Positions 16,623-26,128 of a DNA stretch of 64,000 nucleotides are shown here, piece by piece. Under the pieces are notes generated by a model. That model saw nothing but the letters and a program-made list of their open reading frames with translations. It was not told where the DNA came from and searched no databases. Location: contig JBNLBT010000006.1 in the NCBI GenBank assembly GCA_050303435.1, forward strand, positions 6,728 through 70,727, in the 5' to 3' direction. The stretch is from JBNLBT01 sp050303435 (lineage in GTDB: Bacteria; Pseudomonadota; Gammaproteobacteria; Xanthomonadales; Marinicellaceae). Each line of letters starts with the position of its first letter. Positions within the stretch are counted from its first letter, which is position 1. A program made the translations under genes and the position numbers.

Positions 16623-17413
16623 AACGCATCGGCTGGCGATTGCTGCAGACGGCGCTGGCCGTGTATCTGCTGTTGTTGCTGGCCTTGTATGCGCTGCAAC
16701 GGCAGATGATTTATCACCCCACGCCGCCCGCAGCGCACCGCCACAGCGCGCTCAGCCTGGCGGCCGGTGAACAGCCCATTGAAGCCATTGTGGTCAATCC
16801 CGCGCAGCGCGACGCGCTGATTTATTTTGGTGGCAACGCCGAATCCATGGCCCAGGCCAGCGACTGGTTTGCCCAAAATCTGCCGCAACGCAGCGTGTAT
16901 CTGCTGCAGTACCGTGGCTATGGCGGCGCCGTGGGCACGCCCGATGAAGCCGGCATTTACGCCGATGCTTTGCAGTTGCACCGACACGTCAGCCAGCGTC
17001 ACCCGCACACCGCCGTGATGGGGCGCTCGCTGGGCAGTGCGGTGGCCACCCACGTGGCGGCCAGCGCGCCGATTGAACGACTGATTCTGATCACCCCGTT
17101 TGACAGCATTCGGCGCATGGCGGCGCAGCGTTTCTGGATGTTTCCGGTGCACTGGATTTTAACCGAGCCGCACGATTCCATTGACCGCGCCGGGGCCATC
17201 GATGCGCCGGTGCTGGTGTTGCAGGCGGCGCGCGATGCGGTGGTGCCGGCCGTGCACACGCAAACGCTGGCCCATGCGTTCAAGCCGCAGCAGCTGCAAT
17301 GGCATGTGCTGGAGCACAGCACCCACAACAGCATTCAGCAGCACGCGCGGTATGCGCCGCTGTTGCGCGCGTTTTTACAACCGGATGACCGCGTGGCGGC
17401 GTCCACGCATTGA
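16619..17413 (+). CDS. Membrane-anchored alpha/beta hydrolase (Bem46/YfhR type)
   Basis: A 264-residue protein with one N-terminal membrane helix (ALAVYLLLLLALYAL) and a hydrolase domain: IYFGGNAE (the family's GGN motif), YLLQYRGYGG, nucleophile elbow AVMGRSLGSAVA, DAVVP acid and HSTHNS histidine. It resembles ABHD13/Bem46 hydrolases, whose substrates are not well known. GTG start at 16619 is coupled by a 4-base overlap to the YdeI-like gene. Confidence 0.85.
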   Translation: MKRIGWRLLQTALAVYLLLLLALYALQRQMIYHPTPPAAHRHSALSLAAGEQPIEAIVVNPAQRDALIYFGGNAESMAQASDWFAQNLPQRSVYLLQYRGYGGAVGTPDEAGIYADALQLHRHVSQRHPHTAVMGRSLGSAVATHVAASAPIERLILITPFDSIRRMAAQRFWMFPVHWILTEPHDSIDRAGAIDAPVLVLQAARDAVVPAVHTQTLAHAFKPQQLQWHVLEHSTHNSIQQHARYAPLLRAFLQPDDRVAASTH

Positions 17414-17422
17414 GGAGGGCGC

Positions 17423-18652
17423 ATGCCTGCACGTGAAAAAATCACCTTTCAGGGCCACGAGGCCGAGCTGGCCGGACTGTTGGACCGCCCGGACGGCCCG
17501 CCGCGCGCCTGCGTTTTATTTGCGCACTGTTTCACTTGTGGCAAGAATTCGCTGGCGGCCAGCCGCATCGCCGGCGCGCTGGTGCAACGCGGCTTTGCCG
17601 TGTTGCGCTTTGATTTCACCGGGCTGGGGCAGAGCGAAGGCGAATTTGCCAACGCCAATTTCTCCTCCAACGTGCAGGACTTGCTGGCCGCGGCTGACTG
17701 GTTGCGGAACAATCTGCGCGCTCCGGATGTGCTGATTGGGCATTCACTCGGCGGCACCGCGGTGCTGCACGCCGCGCACGAGGTGGCCGAAGCCCGCGCC
17801 GTGGTGTGCATTGCCGCGCCGTCGCGCGCGGTGCACATTGAACACCTGATCAGCGACGCCATCGATGACATCGAACACAGCGGGCGTGCGCGGGTGACGC
17901 TGGGCGGCCGCAGTTTTACCATCAAGCAACAATTCCTGCATGACCTGCAGCAACACGACAGCGCCGAGCACATTGCTCGCCTGGACAAAGCCTTGCTGTT
18001 GATGCACTCGCCGCTGGATGCGGTGGTGGCCATAGATGAAGCGGAAAAGATCTATCGCCGGGCCAGGCACCCGAAGAGTTTCGTCAGCCTGAACCGCGCC
18101 GATCATTTGCTCAGCGAGCGCGAGCAAGACGCCGTCTACGCGGCCGATGTGATCGCCGCCTGGGCCGGGCAGTACCTGGACGCGGACGTTCAACTGCAGT
18201 CTGACCAAACTGAGACGTCACCGGACAGCGGTTGGGTGCATGTGCAGGAACAGGACCACCGCTTTTTGTGCCGTGTGCGCAGCGACGCGCATCAATGGCT
18301 GGCGGATGAACCGCGCGCGCTGGGCGGGCAGGACCGCGGGCCGGACCCGTACGAACACCTGCTGGCGGCGCTGGGCGCCTGCACCGTGATGACCCTGCGC
18401 ATGTACATCCAACGCAAAGGCTGGCCAGTCGACGACATTGCCGCGCGCCTGTCGCACAGCCGCGTGCACCCGCAAGACTGTGCGGACTGTGACGAGGCGG
18501 GCGCGCGGGTGGATCTGATCCGGCGCGAACTGCGCATTGACGGTGACCTGGATGAAGCCCAACGCCGGCGTTTGCTGGAAATCGCCGACAAATGCCCGGT
18601 GCACCGCACCCTGATGAACACCATCCAGGTGGACACCGCATGGCAGGCCTGA
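17423..18652 (+). CDS. Alpha/beta hydrolase-OsmC fusion protein
   Basis: A 409-residue two-domain protein. Residues 1-255 are an alpha/beta hydrolase (LFAHCFTCGKNS, nucleophile elbow LIGHSLGGTAVL, acid in HSPLDAVV, histidine in RADHLLS). Residues about 270-409 are an OsmC domain with a reactive cysteine in LGACTVMTLRMY and a second near the end in DKCPVHRTL. OsmC proteins reduce organic hydroperoxides with paired cysteines. The fusion is a known domain architecture, and the hydrolase may release the acyl peroxide. It follows the hydrolase gene by 9 bases and has a GGAGG site. Confidence 0.9.
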   Translation: MPAREKITFQGHEAELAGLLDRPDGPPRACVLFAHCFTCGKNSLAASRIAGALVQRGFAVLRFDFTGLGQSEGEFANANFSSNVQDLLAAADWLRNNLRAPDVLIGHSLGGTAVLHAAHEVAEARAVVCIAAPSRAVHIEHLISDAIDDIEHSGRARVTLGGRSFTIKQQFLHDLQQHDSAEHIARLDKALLLMHSPLDAVVAIDEAEKIYRRARHPKSFVSLNRADHLLSEREQDAVYAADVIAAWAGQYLDADVQLQSDQTETSPDSGWVHVQEQDHRFLCRVRSDAHQWLADEPRALGGQDRGPDPYEHLLAALGACTVMTLRMYIQRKGWPVDDIAARLSHSRVHPQDCADCDEAGARVDLIRRELRIDGDLDEAQRRRLLEIADKCPVHRTLMNTIQVDTAWQA

Positions 18653-19119
18653 CCGCGTGGATGGAACTACACGGCCAACTGATCGGCTGGCTGATCGCAG
18701 GCTGGATTTTTCTGGTGCTGCTGGCCTCGGTGATTTATCGACGCATCAAGGACGCGTCTTTGCCAACGCCGCCGGCGGCAGAACGCGTGTTCGATGAATC
18801 GGGCGTGTCCGGTGTCAGCCAGCGCCATTGGCTCAGCCGCCTCGGCGGTGCACACAACTGTTTGCGGGTGACCTGTACGGCGCAGGAATTGATCATCCGT
18901 CCGCTGTTTCCGTTTCAGCTGTTTTTCTTGCCGGAAATTTTTGATTTGCAACACCGCGTGCGTCTGGGTGAACAGATCGCATCGCTTGAACCGGGTAAGA
19001 AAAATAGGCTGCGGCAGTGGGTGCGTGTGCGCATCCGCACGCGTGGCGGTGAATACTCGCTGGATCTGTTGCTGCGCGGGGCCACGCAGTTCATCCGCGC
19101 TGTAAACCGTGAACTGTGA
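18640..19119 (+). CDS. Single-helix membrane protein of unknown function
   Basis: A 159-residue protein with one N-terminal helix (LIGWLIAGWIFLVLLASVIY) and a beta-rich cytosolic part containing CLRVTCTAQELIIRPLFPFQ and VRVRIRTRGGEYSLDLLL, suggestive of a PH-like domain. I do not recognise a named family. The ATG at 18640 overlaps the OsmC fusion stop by 13 bases, so it is the last gene of that unit. Confidence 0.65.
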   Translation: MAGLTAWMELHGQLIGWLIAGWIFLVLLASVIYRRIKDASLPTPPAAERVFDESGVSGVSQRHWLSRLGGAHNCLRVTCTAQELIIRPLFPFQLFFLPEIFDLQHRVRLGEQIASLEPGKKNRLRQWVRVRIRTRGGEYSLDLLLRGATQFIRAVNREL

Positions 19120-19188
19120 TCTCAATTCACTTACAATTCAATCACATACAGCCAATTTTTCAATGGCGTTCGAGCTGTGAAAGGGCGA

Positions 19189-19584
19189 TCAATCGTGCTC
19201 CGCGGTCCACTGCGCAGACACCGCCCGGCCTTTGTCAAAATCATCCACCACCAGAATCAAGCGGTTGTGATGGTCCGAATACTGCACTTCGATGTTGACA
19301 CCGGCCTGTTGCATGCGTCGTGTGATTTCGCCCAGCTGGCCGAACTGATCCTGATCCAGTTTCTGGATCAGCACGTCGTTTTCTTTCAGCACCTCGATGC
19401 CTTTGGCTTCCAGCGCATTGCGCGCCGCGGTTGCGTCTTTAAAGAGGAAATGTGCAATGCCTTCTTGCTCGCTGGTCATCCACACGCCGCCGCCTTCAAT
19501 GCTGACCTGGGCCAGCGCCAAAGCCTCGCCGATTTCTGCCAGTGAACCGGGGCGATTGATCAATCGAATGGCCAGGTCTTTCAT
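19189..19584 (-). CDS. ACT-domain protein
   Basis: A 131-residue protein made of two ACT-like halves. The first reads LAIRLINRPGSLAEIGEALA, the amino-acid-binding turn of ACT domains; the second starts at LGEITRRMQQAGVNIEVQYS and ends RLILVVDD. ACT domains bind amino acids and usually regulate another enzyme. ATG at 19584 was chosen because GGAGATTTGAC precedes it; an upstream start at 19614 adds ten unconserved residues. It converges on the membrane protein gene across 69 bases with no evident terminator. Confidence 0.8.
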   Translation of the reverse strand: MKDLAIRLINRPGSLAEIGEALALAQVSIEGGGVWMTSEQEGIAHFLFKDATAARNALEAKGIEVLKENDVLIQKLDQDQFGQLGEITRRMQQAGVNIEVQYSDHHNRLILVVDDFDKGRAVSAQWTAEHD

Positions 19585-19793
19585 GTCAAATCTCCGCACG
19601 CAAAAAAGTCGCATTATTGGCCAAAGTGCCCGTCAAATCAAGGGCGGAAGTGCGCGCCGTGGCCCCGGGGCGTTTGCTCACGCCGGCGAATCTGGAGCCC
19701 ATCGACGCGTCGTGCCATGACCCCATCTCGAGGGCGATGAAAAAAAAATGACAAAAAAAACCGGCGCACGACGATATACATTGTAATCTTCTG

Positions 19794-19799
19794 TATAAT
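19794..19799 (+). promoter_or_regulatory. -10 box before the DUF11-like exported protein
   Basis: TATAAT lies 40 bases before the ATG at 19840, within an AT-rich tract that includes two long A-runs (about 19738-19760). No convincing -35 hexamer is present. Confidence 0.4.
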
Positions 19800-19839
19800 C
19801 AAAACGGGACTCAATGCAACAATTTAAAAAAGGGATCGC

Positions 19840-20487
19840 ATGAAAAAAATAATCACAGCCGTCAGTGCCATGAGCGTGGCCTTGGGATGCAACGCTGAAA
19901 ATAAGACAGACCGCACGGATCAGTTGATCACTGATCGCGTCTACAGCAACATGGAATCGGGTCAAAGCGTCTATGGCAGCGGCATGCTGAACATGCTGGT
20001 CAGCAAGTCAGTGGCCTTGATCAATGACGCCGATGGCTCCAACGATGTGACCGCAGGCGATCGCCTGATCTACACCGTGGTCACCGACAACCCGAACGAT
20101 TTCGCGGTCAGCGGGGTGTTTGTGGAAGATGTGCTGGATTCACATCTGATGCTGGAGCTCGGTTTTGTCACCACCTCGCAAGGTTTTGTATTGGAAGGCA
20201 ATCACCCCAACGACGCAGACTGGTATCTGCAGGTGTATCACGGCGTGATTCAGCCGGACGACTTTGCCGTGGTGCATTTTGAAGTGACCCTGGATTACAT
20301 TCCTCCGCAGATCGGCGTGATACTCAATCAGGCGGTGGTTGAAGTGGCCAGCGTCAGCGCATTCTTTTTGTCCGATGACCCGTCATTGCCCGGCAGCGAG
20401 GATCCAACCTATATTCAGGTGCGCGGCCAATTGCCGGATTTGATTTTCGAACACGATTTCGAGACGCCTTCCAGCGTATTTATCTGA
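19840..20487 (+). CDS. Exported DUF11-like protein with internal IF..FE motif
   Basis: A 215-residue protein with an N-terminal signal (MKKIITAVSAMSVALGCNAE; the cysteine is in a poor lipobox, so lipidation is doubtful). The body has the DUF11 pattern: DVTAGDRLIYTVVTDNPNDF followed by V-x-V-x-D segments such as VSGVFVEDVLD and AVVHFEVTLDY. Near the end is DLIFEHDFE, then seven more residues (TPSSVFI), so the tail motif is not terminal here. It is more AT-rich than its neighbours. Start is supported by AAAAAGGGATC. Confidence 0.7.
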   Translation: MKKIITAVSAMSVALGCNAENKTDRTDQLITDRVYSNMESGQSVYGSGMLNMLVSKSVALINDADGSNDVTAGDRLIYTVVTDNPNDFAVSGVFVEDVLDSHLMLELGFVTTSQGFVLEGNHPNDADWYLQVYHGVIQPDDFAVVHFEVTLDYIPPQIGVILNQAVVEVASVSAFFLSDDPSLPGSEDPTYIQVRGQLPDLIFEHDFETPSSVFI

Positions 20488-20508
20488 GTTTGATCGCGCG
20501 GCATCCGC

Positions 20509-21360
20509 ATGGAACGGTACGACGCTGAGCAATACCACCACATCTGGTATGAACATTGGCACCGCTATCATTTTGCCCGCAATTTCGTGCGTGGTGCCGC
20601 CGTCTGCGATGCCGCCTGTGGCACCGGCTACGGCAGCGCCTTGCTGGCCGCCGACGCGGCTGAAGTGATCGGCATCGACTGCGATCGGGGCTGCATAGAA
20701 ACGGCCCGTCAGCGCTACGCGCGTGAAAACCTGAGTTTCGTGCAAGGCGACGTGCTGGATTTGCCATTTGCCGATGACCGTTTTGATGTGCTGGTGTCGT
20801 TTGAAACCATCGAACACCTGGCCGAACATCAGCGCCTGATGGCGCAGTTTGCGCGCGTGCTGAAACAGGACGGGGTGTTGATTGTTTCAACCCCCGACAA
20901 AGATCAGTACAACCCCGATGCGCCGCACAACCACCATCACGTCAAAGAATTGCATCGCCAGGAGTTCCTCGATCTGGCGGGTGCGCATTTCGCCGCCAGT
21001 CGTTTGTATGGACAGCAGCTGCGTGTGACTTCCGTGATAGAACCGCTGCTCAGGCCGGATGCGCAGGCCTGCACTGAAGCCAGTGTGTACCTGCAGCAGG
21101 GCCGGGAAATGCAGGCCGCGGAAAACGCCGCGCCGGCCACCTATCTGATTTTGTTTTGCAGCCAGTCCGAGGCCGCGCTGCAGGCCTGCATCAAACCGCT
21201 GCGGCATCATTTTTTTGACGCCGGCAATGATTTGCTGCGCCATTACGATGCCTGCATTGCCCAGGGCCTGTCCAGCGACCAGCAGGTGCATGAATTGCAG
21301 GGCAAACTGAAATTGCAACACGCCGTGCTGATGCAACTGCGCGCCCGACTCGGTCTATAG
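20509..21360 (+). CDS. Class I SAM-dependent methyltransferase
   Basis: A 283-residue enzyme. Motif I is VCDAACGTGYGSAL (about 32-45), followed by the acidic residue in VIGIDCD, motif II/post-I VQGDVLDLPF and DVLVSFETIEH, and a Methyltransf_11-like LKQDGVLIVSTPD. The C-terminal 80 residues are helical. Its position beside the giant glycosyltransferase suggests a sugar or glycan target, which is inference. ATG at 20509; the stop faces the glycosyltransferase stop across 8 bases. Confidence 0.85.
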   Translation: MERYDAEQYHHIWYEHWHRYHFARNFVRGAAVCDAACGTGYGSALLAADAAEVIGIDCDRGCIETARQRYARENLSFVQGDVLDLPFADDRFDVLVSFETIEHLAEHQRLMAQFARVLKQDGVLIVSTPDKDQYNPDAPHNHHHVKELHRQEFLDLAGAHFAASRLYGQQLRVTSVIEPLLRPDAQACTEASVYLQQGREMQAAENAAPATYLILFCSQSEAALQACIKPLRHHFFDAGNDLLRHYDACIAQGLSSDQQVHELQGKLKLQHAVLMQLRARLGL

Positions 21361-21368
21361 CGCGGCGA

Positions 21369-24300
21369 TCAATCCAGCAACGCGCCCAGCCATTCTGGCA
21401 GGTGGTCCTCGAGAAAATACCCGGCTTCAACCCACGCACGCATGCGCGCGCCGTGTTTGGCCCGCAATGCATCGTCGTCGTCCAGCGCGCACAGGGCGGT
21501 GTGCCATTCTTCCCAGCGATTCGGCAGGGTCCAGGCCGGTGTGTCCAGATAGGGGGCAATTGCGCTGGCGATCACCGGAATGCCCAAGGCCCCGCATTCA
21601 ATCAATTTTAATCGGCTTTTGGCGCGGTTGAAGGGGTTGTCGACCAGTGGCGCAATGGCCACATCCAAGGCCAGCGACTGCAAGGCGGTGTGATACGTCG
21701 AGAGCGGCGTGTGTCGATGGAACTCGATCCATTCGTCCGGCACATTGTGTGGGCGGTCGCCAAAAAACACCCACTGAAAGCGCGCCCGGGTGTGCTCAAT
21801 CAGTGGCTTCAGCCAGGCCAGATCATCGCGGTGCTGCTGCGCGCCGGCCCAGCCGATGCGCAAGGGTTTGTGGCCTTTGGCCGCGCCGTGGCATTGGTCC
21901 CAGTGCACCCGCGAGAGCCGGTTTTCCACCACCCGGATGTCGCCGTGCCAGTCGCGCCATTGCTGCGCCAGTTGCGGCGTGCTGACCAGCACCCGATGCA
22001 CCAGTGAGAAGGCTTCCTGCAGTTGTTTCGAGATGTCATCGGGGTTGCTGCGCGCAAAGGGGTTGTATTCGGGCAGGTCATTGAGCAGGTCATCAAAACT
22101 CAACACGATGCGTACATCCAGCTGTTCGCGGTATTCACGCAGTGCCTGCAGTCGATTGCCGCCGATGTGGTTGTGCAACAGCAGCACGTCGGGGTGTTGT
22201 TTGGCCAGATCCGCGGCGCTGGCCAGTGGATCGCCGCTGTGGTGCGGCACAAAGGCCACGCTGATGGCGTCTTGCGCCGCCAGCGCACTCAACGGCGCTT
22301 TGACGCGGTAAAAACCGCTGGCCCAGTCGTTGTGAGCAAAGCCCAGCACCCGGGGGCGGTTTTTGGCGGCTTTGAAAGCCCCAAAATGCGTGTCCAGGGT
22401 GGCGCTCTGGCCCGGCAACAACGCCGCCGGCACGTCGCCGGGGCGGCGCAGCAGGGCGCGCGCCTGCGGCAACAAGTCCTGCCGGGCGTCGTGCAGTGGC
22501 ACCGGCGGTTCATGCCCCCAGTGACCGGGCAGCCCGTGGATGTGTATGGCCTCGGTTTCCAGCACCGCGCAGCGGCGTCGCGCTTCGCCCAGTCGCGCCG
22601 ACAGTTGCCAGGCCGTGTGCTGTGGTCCTCCGGCCGCGTGCAGGCCACCGGCACGCAGCCACGCGCTGCGCAGAATCAGGCTGCAATCCGCGTGCAGCAA
22701 GGTGCATGGCAGCGGCCATTCGCGGCGGTCAAAACGGCGGTCGCGCAACACCCCGTGGCCGCCGGGAAAGCGCCCCTGTTGCAGCACCGGGTGTTGCAGA
22801 CAGTGCGGCTGCGTCGGGTGCGATTGCGCCGGTGAAATGGCGTCAATGCCCCAGTGACCCAGCCAGCGCACCAGGCTTTGCAGCGACGCGTCGTGTTGCA
22901 GGGTGACGTTGTCGTGCAGCAGCAACACAGCGTCCGACGGCTGCGAGTGCACCGCGCGATTGATGGCGTTCACGGTCTCAGTGTGCTGTTCAAGCGGGTG
23001 CAGTTCGACGCGGGGATCCGGGTGTGTCTGGCGGGCGCTGGCACTGAACACCTGCACGCGGCAGACGCTCGCGCCACGCTGCGCAAGCAGAGACTCAATG
23101 CGCGCATCCAGCAGTGCTTCGTTCTTGCCACTGAACAGCACCGCGTGCACGTTGCGTTTTTTGTTGATGTCCGGCAGCGCGCAGTCAGCGGTGTTTTCCA
23201 TGTGCATTTGCCTGCGCCACAGCGTGTCGGGTGTGCTGTGCGACGGGTGCGGGAAATGCAGCGCCGGCGGGCTCTCAGGCTGAATCAACAGCTCGCGCAC
23301 ACATTGCGCCGCATCGGCGCCGTTGCGCAATAGCGCCGCCACCCGTTGCCACAGCGCCGACGGCAGCCGTGAGGGGTGAATCAACAGGGCGTTGTGTCGC
23401 GCCGGTTGTTGCTGCAACCAGAGCGGATCAGATGCAGGACGAAACAGCGGCGCGTACAGTTGACCGTGGCGATCACGCAAGGTGGAATCGGCCAGACTCA
23501 GGGCACAGGCGCTGCGCTGCAGCGCGTGCTGCCAATTGCCAAAGTTGTCGTTGATCTGAACCCCGGCGTGCACCACCGCAAGCAGCGGTTCTGTGCAATC
23601 CGCCAGCGCGGCCGGCTGGAATTCAACGTGTTTTGGGGCGTGCCGGCGCAGGGCCTCGCGGGTTTGCTGCAAGCCGAGGCGGTCAGTGCCGCTGATCAGC
23701 ACCGCGCAGCGCACATCATCACGCCAGTCGCCGGCGCATTCCAACACGTGATCTGCCTGCAGCCAATCGCTCATGCGCGCAAAGGCCGAGTCTGCCGGCT
23801 GCGGCCAGGCATTGATTTGTTGGCCATTCTCCGCTGCAACCGCCTGCGTGCGCGCGCACGCGGTGATCAGCTGTGCCAGTTTCTGCGCGCTTTCATTGCT
23901 GCACTGCCGAGGCCGTTCGCGCAGCACGAGCTGCATGCGTTTGAGCAGGACGCCGCCGTTGTCTGTGGCGCGTTCGATGGCCTGTGCCAGGGCGGTCGCG
24001 TCGTTGGCTGCATACAGCAGGCCGGTGCGTTCGTGTTCGATGCGTTCGGGGTAGGCGCCGCTGCACGGCGCAATCACAGGTCGGCCGTTTTCATGGGCCT
24101 CGGACAAGGTGAGGCTGAATGTTTCGGCACAGATTGAACACGCCAGCACGGCATCCACGGTGCGCAGGCGTTCAGGCAGGTCTTCTCTTTGATAGGGACC
24201 CGCCGCTTCGATTTCACTCCGCTTCACATGGGTTTGCAGCGTAGGCTCTATGGCACCGATGATGGACCAGCGGATGTTGCGGTGCCGCAGTTTTTTATAC

Positions 24301-25991
24301 ACCTGCAGAAACAGCAGGGCGCCTTTGTGCCAGGTGAATGTGCCGAGAAAAGCCAGGTGCAATGGTGTCTCATGTTGCGCCGCTTGCGTGACCGCCTGCG
24401 CGTGTTGCATGCGAGGCAATGTCGGGGTGAAGCGCAGCAGACGCAGCGCGTCGTGCAGCCGGTGGTGTGTGCTGAGTTTGTCTTGCAGATAGTCGCTGGG
24501 CGTCAGCACCCGCCGCGCCTGCTGCAGAATCTGCCGAAACAGGGCATCGCGTGCCTGCAGGTAAGTGCGCATGTCCTCGGTGCTCAAGTCGCTGCCGCTT
24601 TGCAGACAGTCGATACACTGTGCATCGCGCCAGTCGGCGTGTGATTTGCCGCAGGCTCGCAGCGCATCCTGTGCACCGGTGAGCAGATTGAAGCGGTGGC
24701 ACAGGGCAAAGTGATCGTGGGCCATGTACAGATAGGGCACACCCAGTTTGTGACAGATCAGCGGCAATTGCAGGCTGCCGTAATTGACCAGGGAATGCAC
24801 CACCACCGCGCGCACCTCGGCGTACAGCAGCCATTGCGTAAACACGCGCTCCAGCGGCGCGTTGTGCAATGCGGCCGGGCGCCCATCAATCCATGTTTGC
24901 GTTGCATCCCTGGCTTGTCTGAATTCCAGCAGGTGCACTCGCTCGGTCAATTGACGCAGCCTCAGCCGGTTGACCGGGTTGCGCGATGGCCGGCGCAACA
25001 ACACCGTGTGCTCGTGGTCGGCCGGCCAGTTCTGCAGCAACTGCCGGGTGAACAATTCCACGCCGCCGATGGCCTCCAGGCTGTGCACCAGATGCATGAC
25101 CTGCACGCGTTCGGGGTTTTGCGCGGCGCGCGTGCGCGCCTCCAGCACGCGCACCGGGCTGAGCGCCATGAAGCGCTGCACTTCGCGGCTGTACTCGGGC
25201 CAGCGTAAATCCAGCAAATCTTGATGTGTCTGCTGCAGCACGCGCGCCTGTTCTGTGAAACTGGCCTGGCCGCTGTGGTGCACAAAAGCCGCCACCGCAC
25301 AGGCCAGGTGATGGCCGGCGCTGCGCAGGCGCATTGAGGCGTCGCATTCTTCCCCGTATCCCGGGTGAAAAAACGCATCAAACAGACCGTCCTCTGGCAG
25401 GTGCTGGCGCTTCACCAGCAGGCAAAAACCTACGGTTGTGGGCAGCGCAAACCACAGGCCATGCATGTCAGCCAGTGCGTCCGCTTGCGCTGCGTGTGGC
25501 GCATCCAATGTCAGCAGAGTGGCGTTGTCAGACAAGGGGCACACCGCCGCCACCGCAGGCTCACCGGCGACCCGATCCATGGCTTCAAGCCAGCCGGCGG
25601 TGACCCGCGTGTCGCTGTTGAGAATCACCACGTCGCGGTCGCATTCGGCGAGGGCGCGGTTGACGTTGTGCACAAAACCCAGGTTGTGTGGGCGGTGGTG
25701 TACGTGCACCTGCGGGTGCCGTTGCGCCAGTTGATCCAGCCAGGGCGCCACGCGCGCATCGTCGCTGGCGTCGTTGCAAAAATGCAGGCGGTGTGTTGCG
25801 TCGGTGTGCGCCAACAGGCTGACCACCAGCGCCTGCAGTTCGGTGAAGGCATTGAACACTGGCACCACCACATCGTAGCGGGCGTTGAGTGCCTGCGCGC
25901 TGTAATTGAATGCCGCTGAACGAATCAGGGCGTCGAGATCGACGCGGTGGTCTGTGGGCAAGGACGCGTGCTGCGCCGGCGCGTTGTGCAT
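21369..25991 (-). CDS. Giant multi-domain glycosyltransferase (GT2-GT4-GT2-GT4)
   Basis: A 1,540-residue protein with at least four transferase-like units. (1) GT2 at about 25-270: VVVPVFNAFTELQALV, FCNDASDD, VILNSDTRVT. (2) GT4-like at about 300-700: MHLVHSLEAIGGVELFTRQL, LAFLGTFTWHKGALLF, TFSLTLSEAHENGRPVIAP. (3) A divergent GT2-like block at about 960-1150: LFSGKNEALLDARIESLLAQ. (4) A GT4-like C-terminus: FAHNDWASGFYRVKAPL, LRIGWAGAQQHRDDL, KLIECGALGIPVIAS. Such chains build glycans on proteins or surface polymers. ATG at 25991 is chosen; a GTG at 26039 would add 16 unconserved residues. Flanking genes give no complete glycan cluster. Confidence 0.85.
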   Translation of the reverse strand: MHNAPAQHASLPTDHRVDLDALIRSAAFNYSAQALNARYDVVVPVFNAFTELQALVVSLLAHTDATHRLHFCNDASDDARVAPWLDQLAQRHPQVHVHHRPHNLGFVHNVNRALAECDRDVVILNSDTRVTAGWLEAMDRVAGEPAVAAVCPLSDNATLLTLDAPHAAQADALADMHGLWFALPTTVGFCLLVKRQHLPEDGLFDAFFHPGYGEECDASMRLRSAGHHLACAVAAFVHHSGQASFTEQARVLQQTHQDLLDLRWPEYSREVQRFMALSPVRVLEARTRAAQNPERVQVMHLVHSLEAIGGVELFTRQLLQNWPADHEHTVLLRRPSRNPVNRLRLRQLTERVHLLEFRQARDATQTWIDGRPAALHNAPLERVFTQWLLYAEVRAVVVHSLVNYGSLQLPLICHKLGVPYLYMAHDHFALCHRFNLLTGAQDALRACGKSHADWRDAQCIDCLQSGSDLSTEDMRTYLQARDALFRQILQQARRVLTPSDYLQDKLSTHHRLHDALRLLRFTPTLPRMQHAQAVTQAAQHETPLHLAFLGTFTWHKGALLFLQVYKKLRHRNIRWSIIGAIEPTLQTHVKRSEIEAAGPYQREDLPERLRTVDAVLACSICAETFSLTLSEAHENGRPVIAPCSGAYPERIEHERTGLLYAANDATALAQAIERATDNGGVLLKRMQLVLRERPRQCSNESAQKLAQLITACARTQAVAAENGQQINAWPQPADSAFARMSDWLQADHVLECAGDWRDDVRCAVLISGTDRLGLQQTREALRRHAPKHVEFQPAALADCTEPLLAVVHAGVQINDNFGNWQHALQRSACALSLADSTLRDRHGQLYAPLFRPASDPLWLQQQPARHNALLIHPSRLPSALWQRVAALLRNGADAAQCVRELLIQPESPPALHFPHPSHSTPDTLWRRQMHMENTADCALPDINKKRNVHAVLFSGKNEALLDARIESLLAQRGASVCRVQVFSASARQTHPDPRVELHPLEQHTETVNAINRAVHSQPSDAVLLLHDNVTLQHDASLQSLVRWLGHWGIDAISPAQSHPTQPHCLQHPVLQQGRFPGGHGVLRDRRFDRREWPLPCTLLHADCSLILRSAWLRAGGLHAAGGPQHTAWQLSARLGEARRRCAVLETEAIHIHGLPGHWGHEPPVPLHDARQDLLPQARALLRRPGDVPAALLPGQSATLDTHFGAFKAAKNRPRVLGFAHNDWASGFYRVKAPLSALAAQDAISVAFVPHHSGDPLASAADLAKQHPDVLLLHNHIGGNRLQALREYREQLDVRIVLSFDDLLNDLPEYNPFARSNPDDISKQLQEAFSLVHRVLVSTPQLAQQWRDWHGDIRVVENRLSRVHWDQCHGAAKGHKPLRIGWAGAQQHRDDLAWLKPLIEHTRARFQWVFFGDRPHNVPDEWIEFHRHTPLSTYHTALQSLALDVAIAPLVDNPFNRAKSRLKLIECGALGIPVIASAIAPYLDTPAWTLPNRWEEWHTALCALDDDDALRAKHGARMRAWVEAGYFLEDHLPEWLGALLD

Positions 25992-26128
25992 GGATGTTTG
26001 ACCGCTCCAGTGAAAGTGTGACCATGATACCAAAAGCACGCCTTGATGCCAGTTTCGCTGAATTTTTTGTCAACCGCCAGCGCGTGCACACGTTGCAGGC
26101 GATGAATCAAATAAAAAAGGAGTTCGAC

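Noticed and set aside
19738..19760. A-rich runs as a terminator or slippage site
   Set aside because: No stem precedes them on either strand; they look like part of an AT-rich promoter region.
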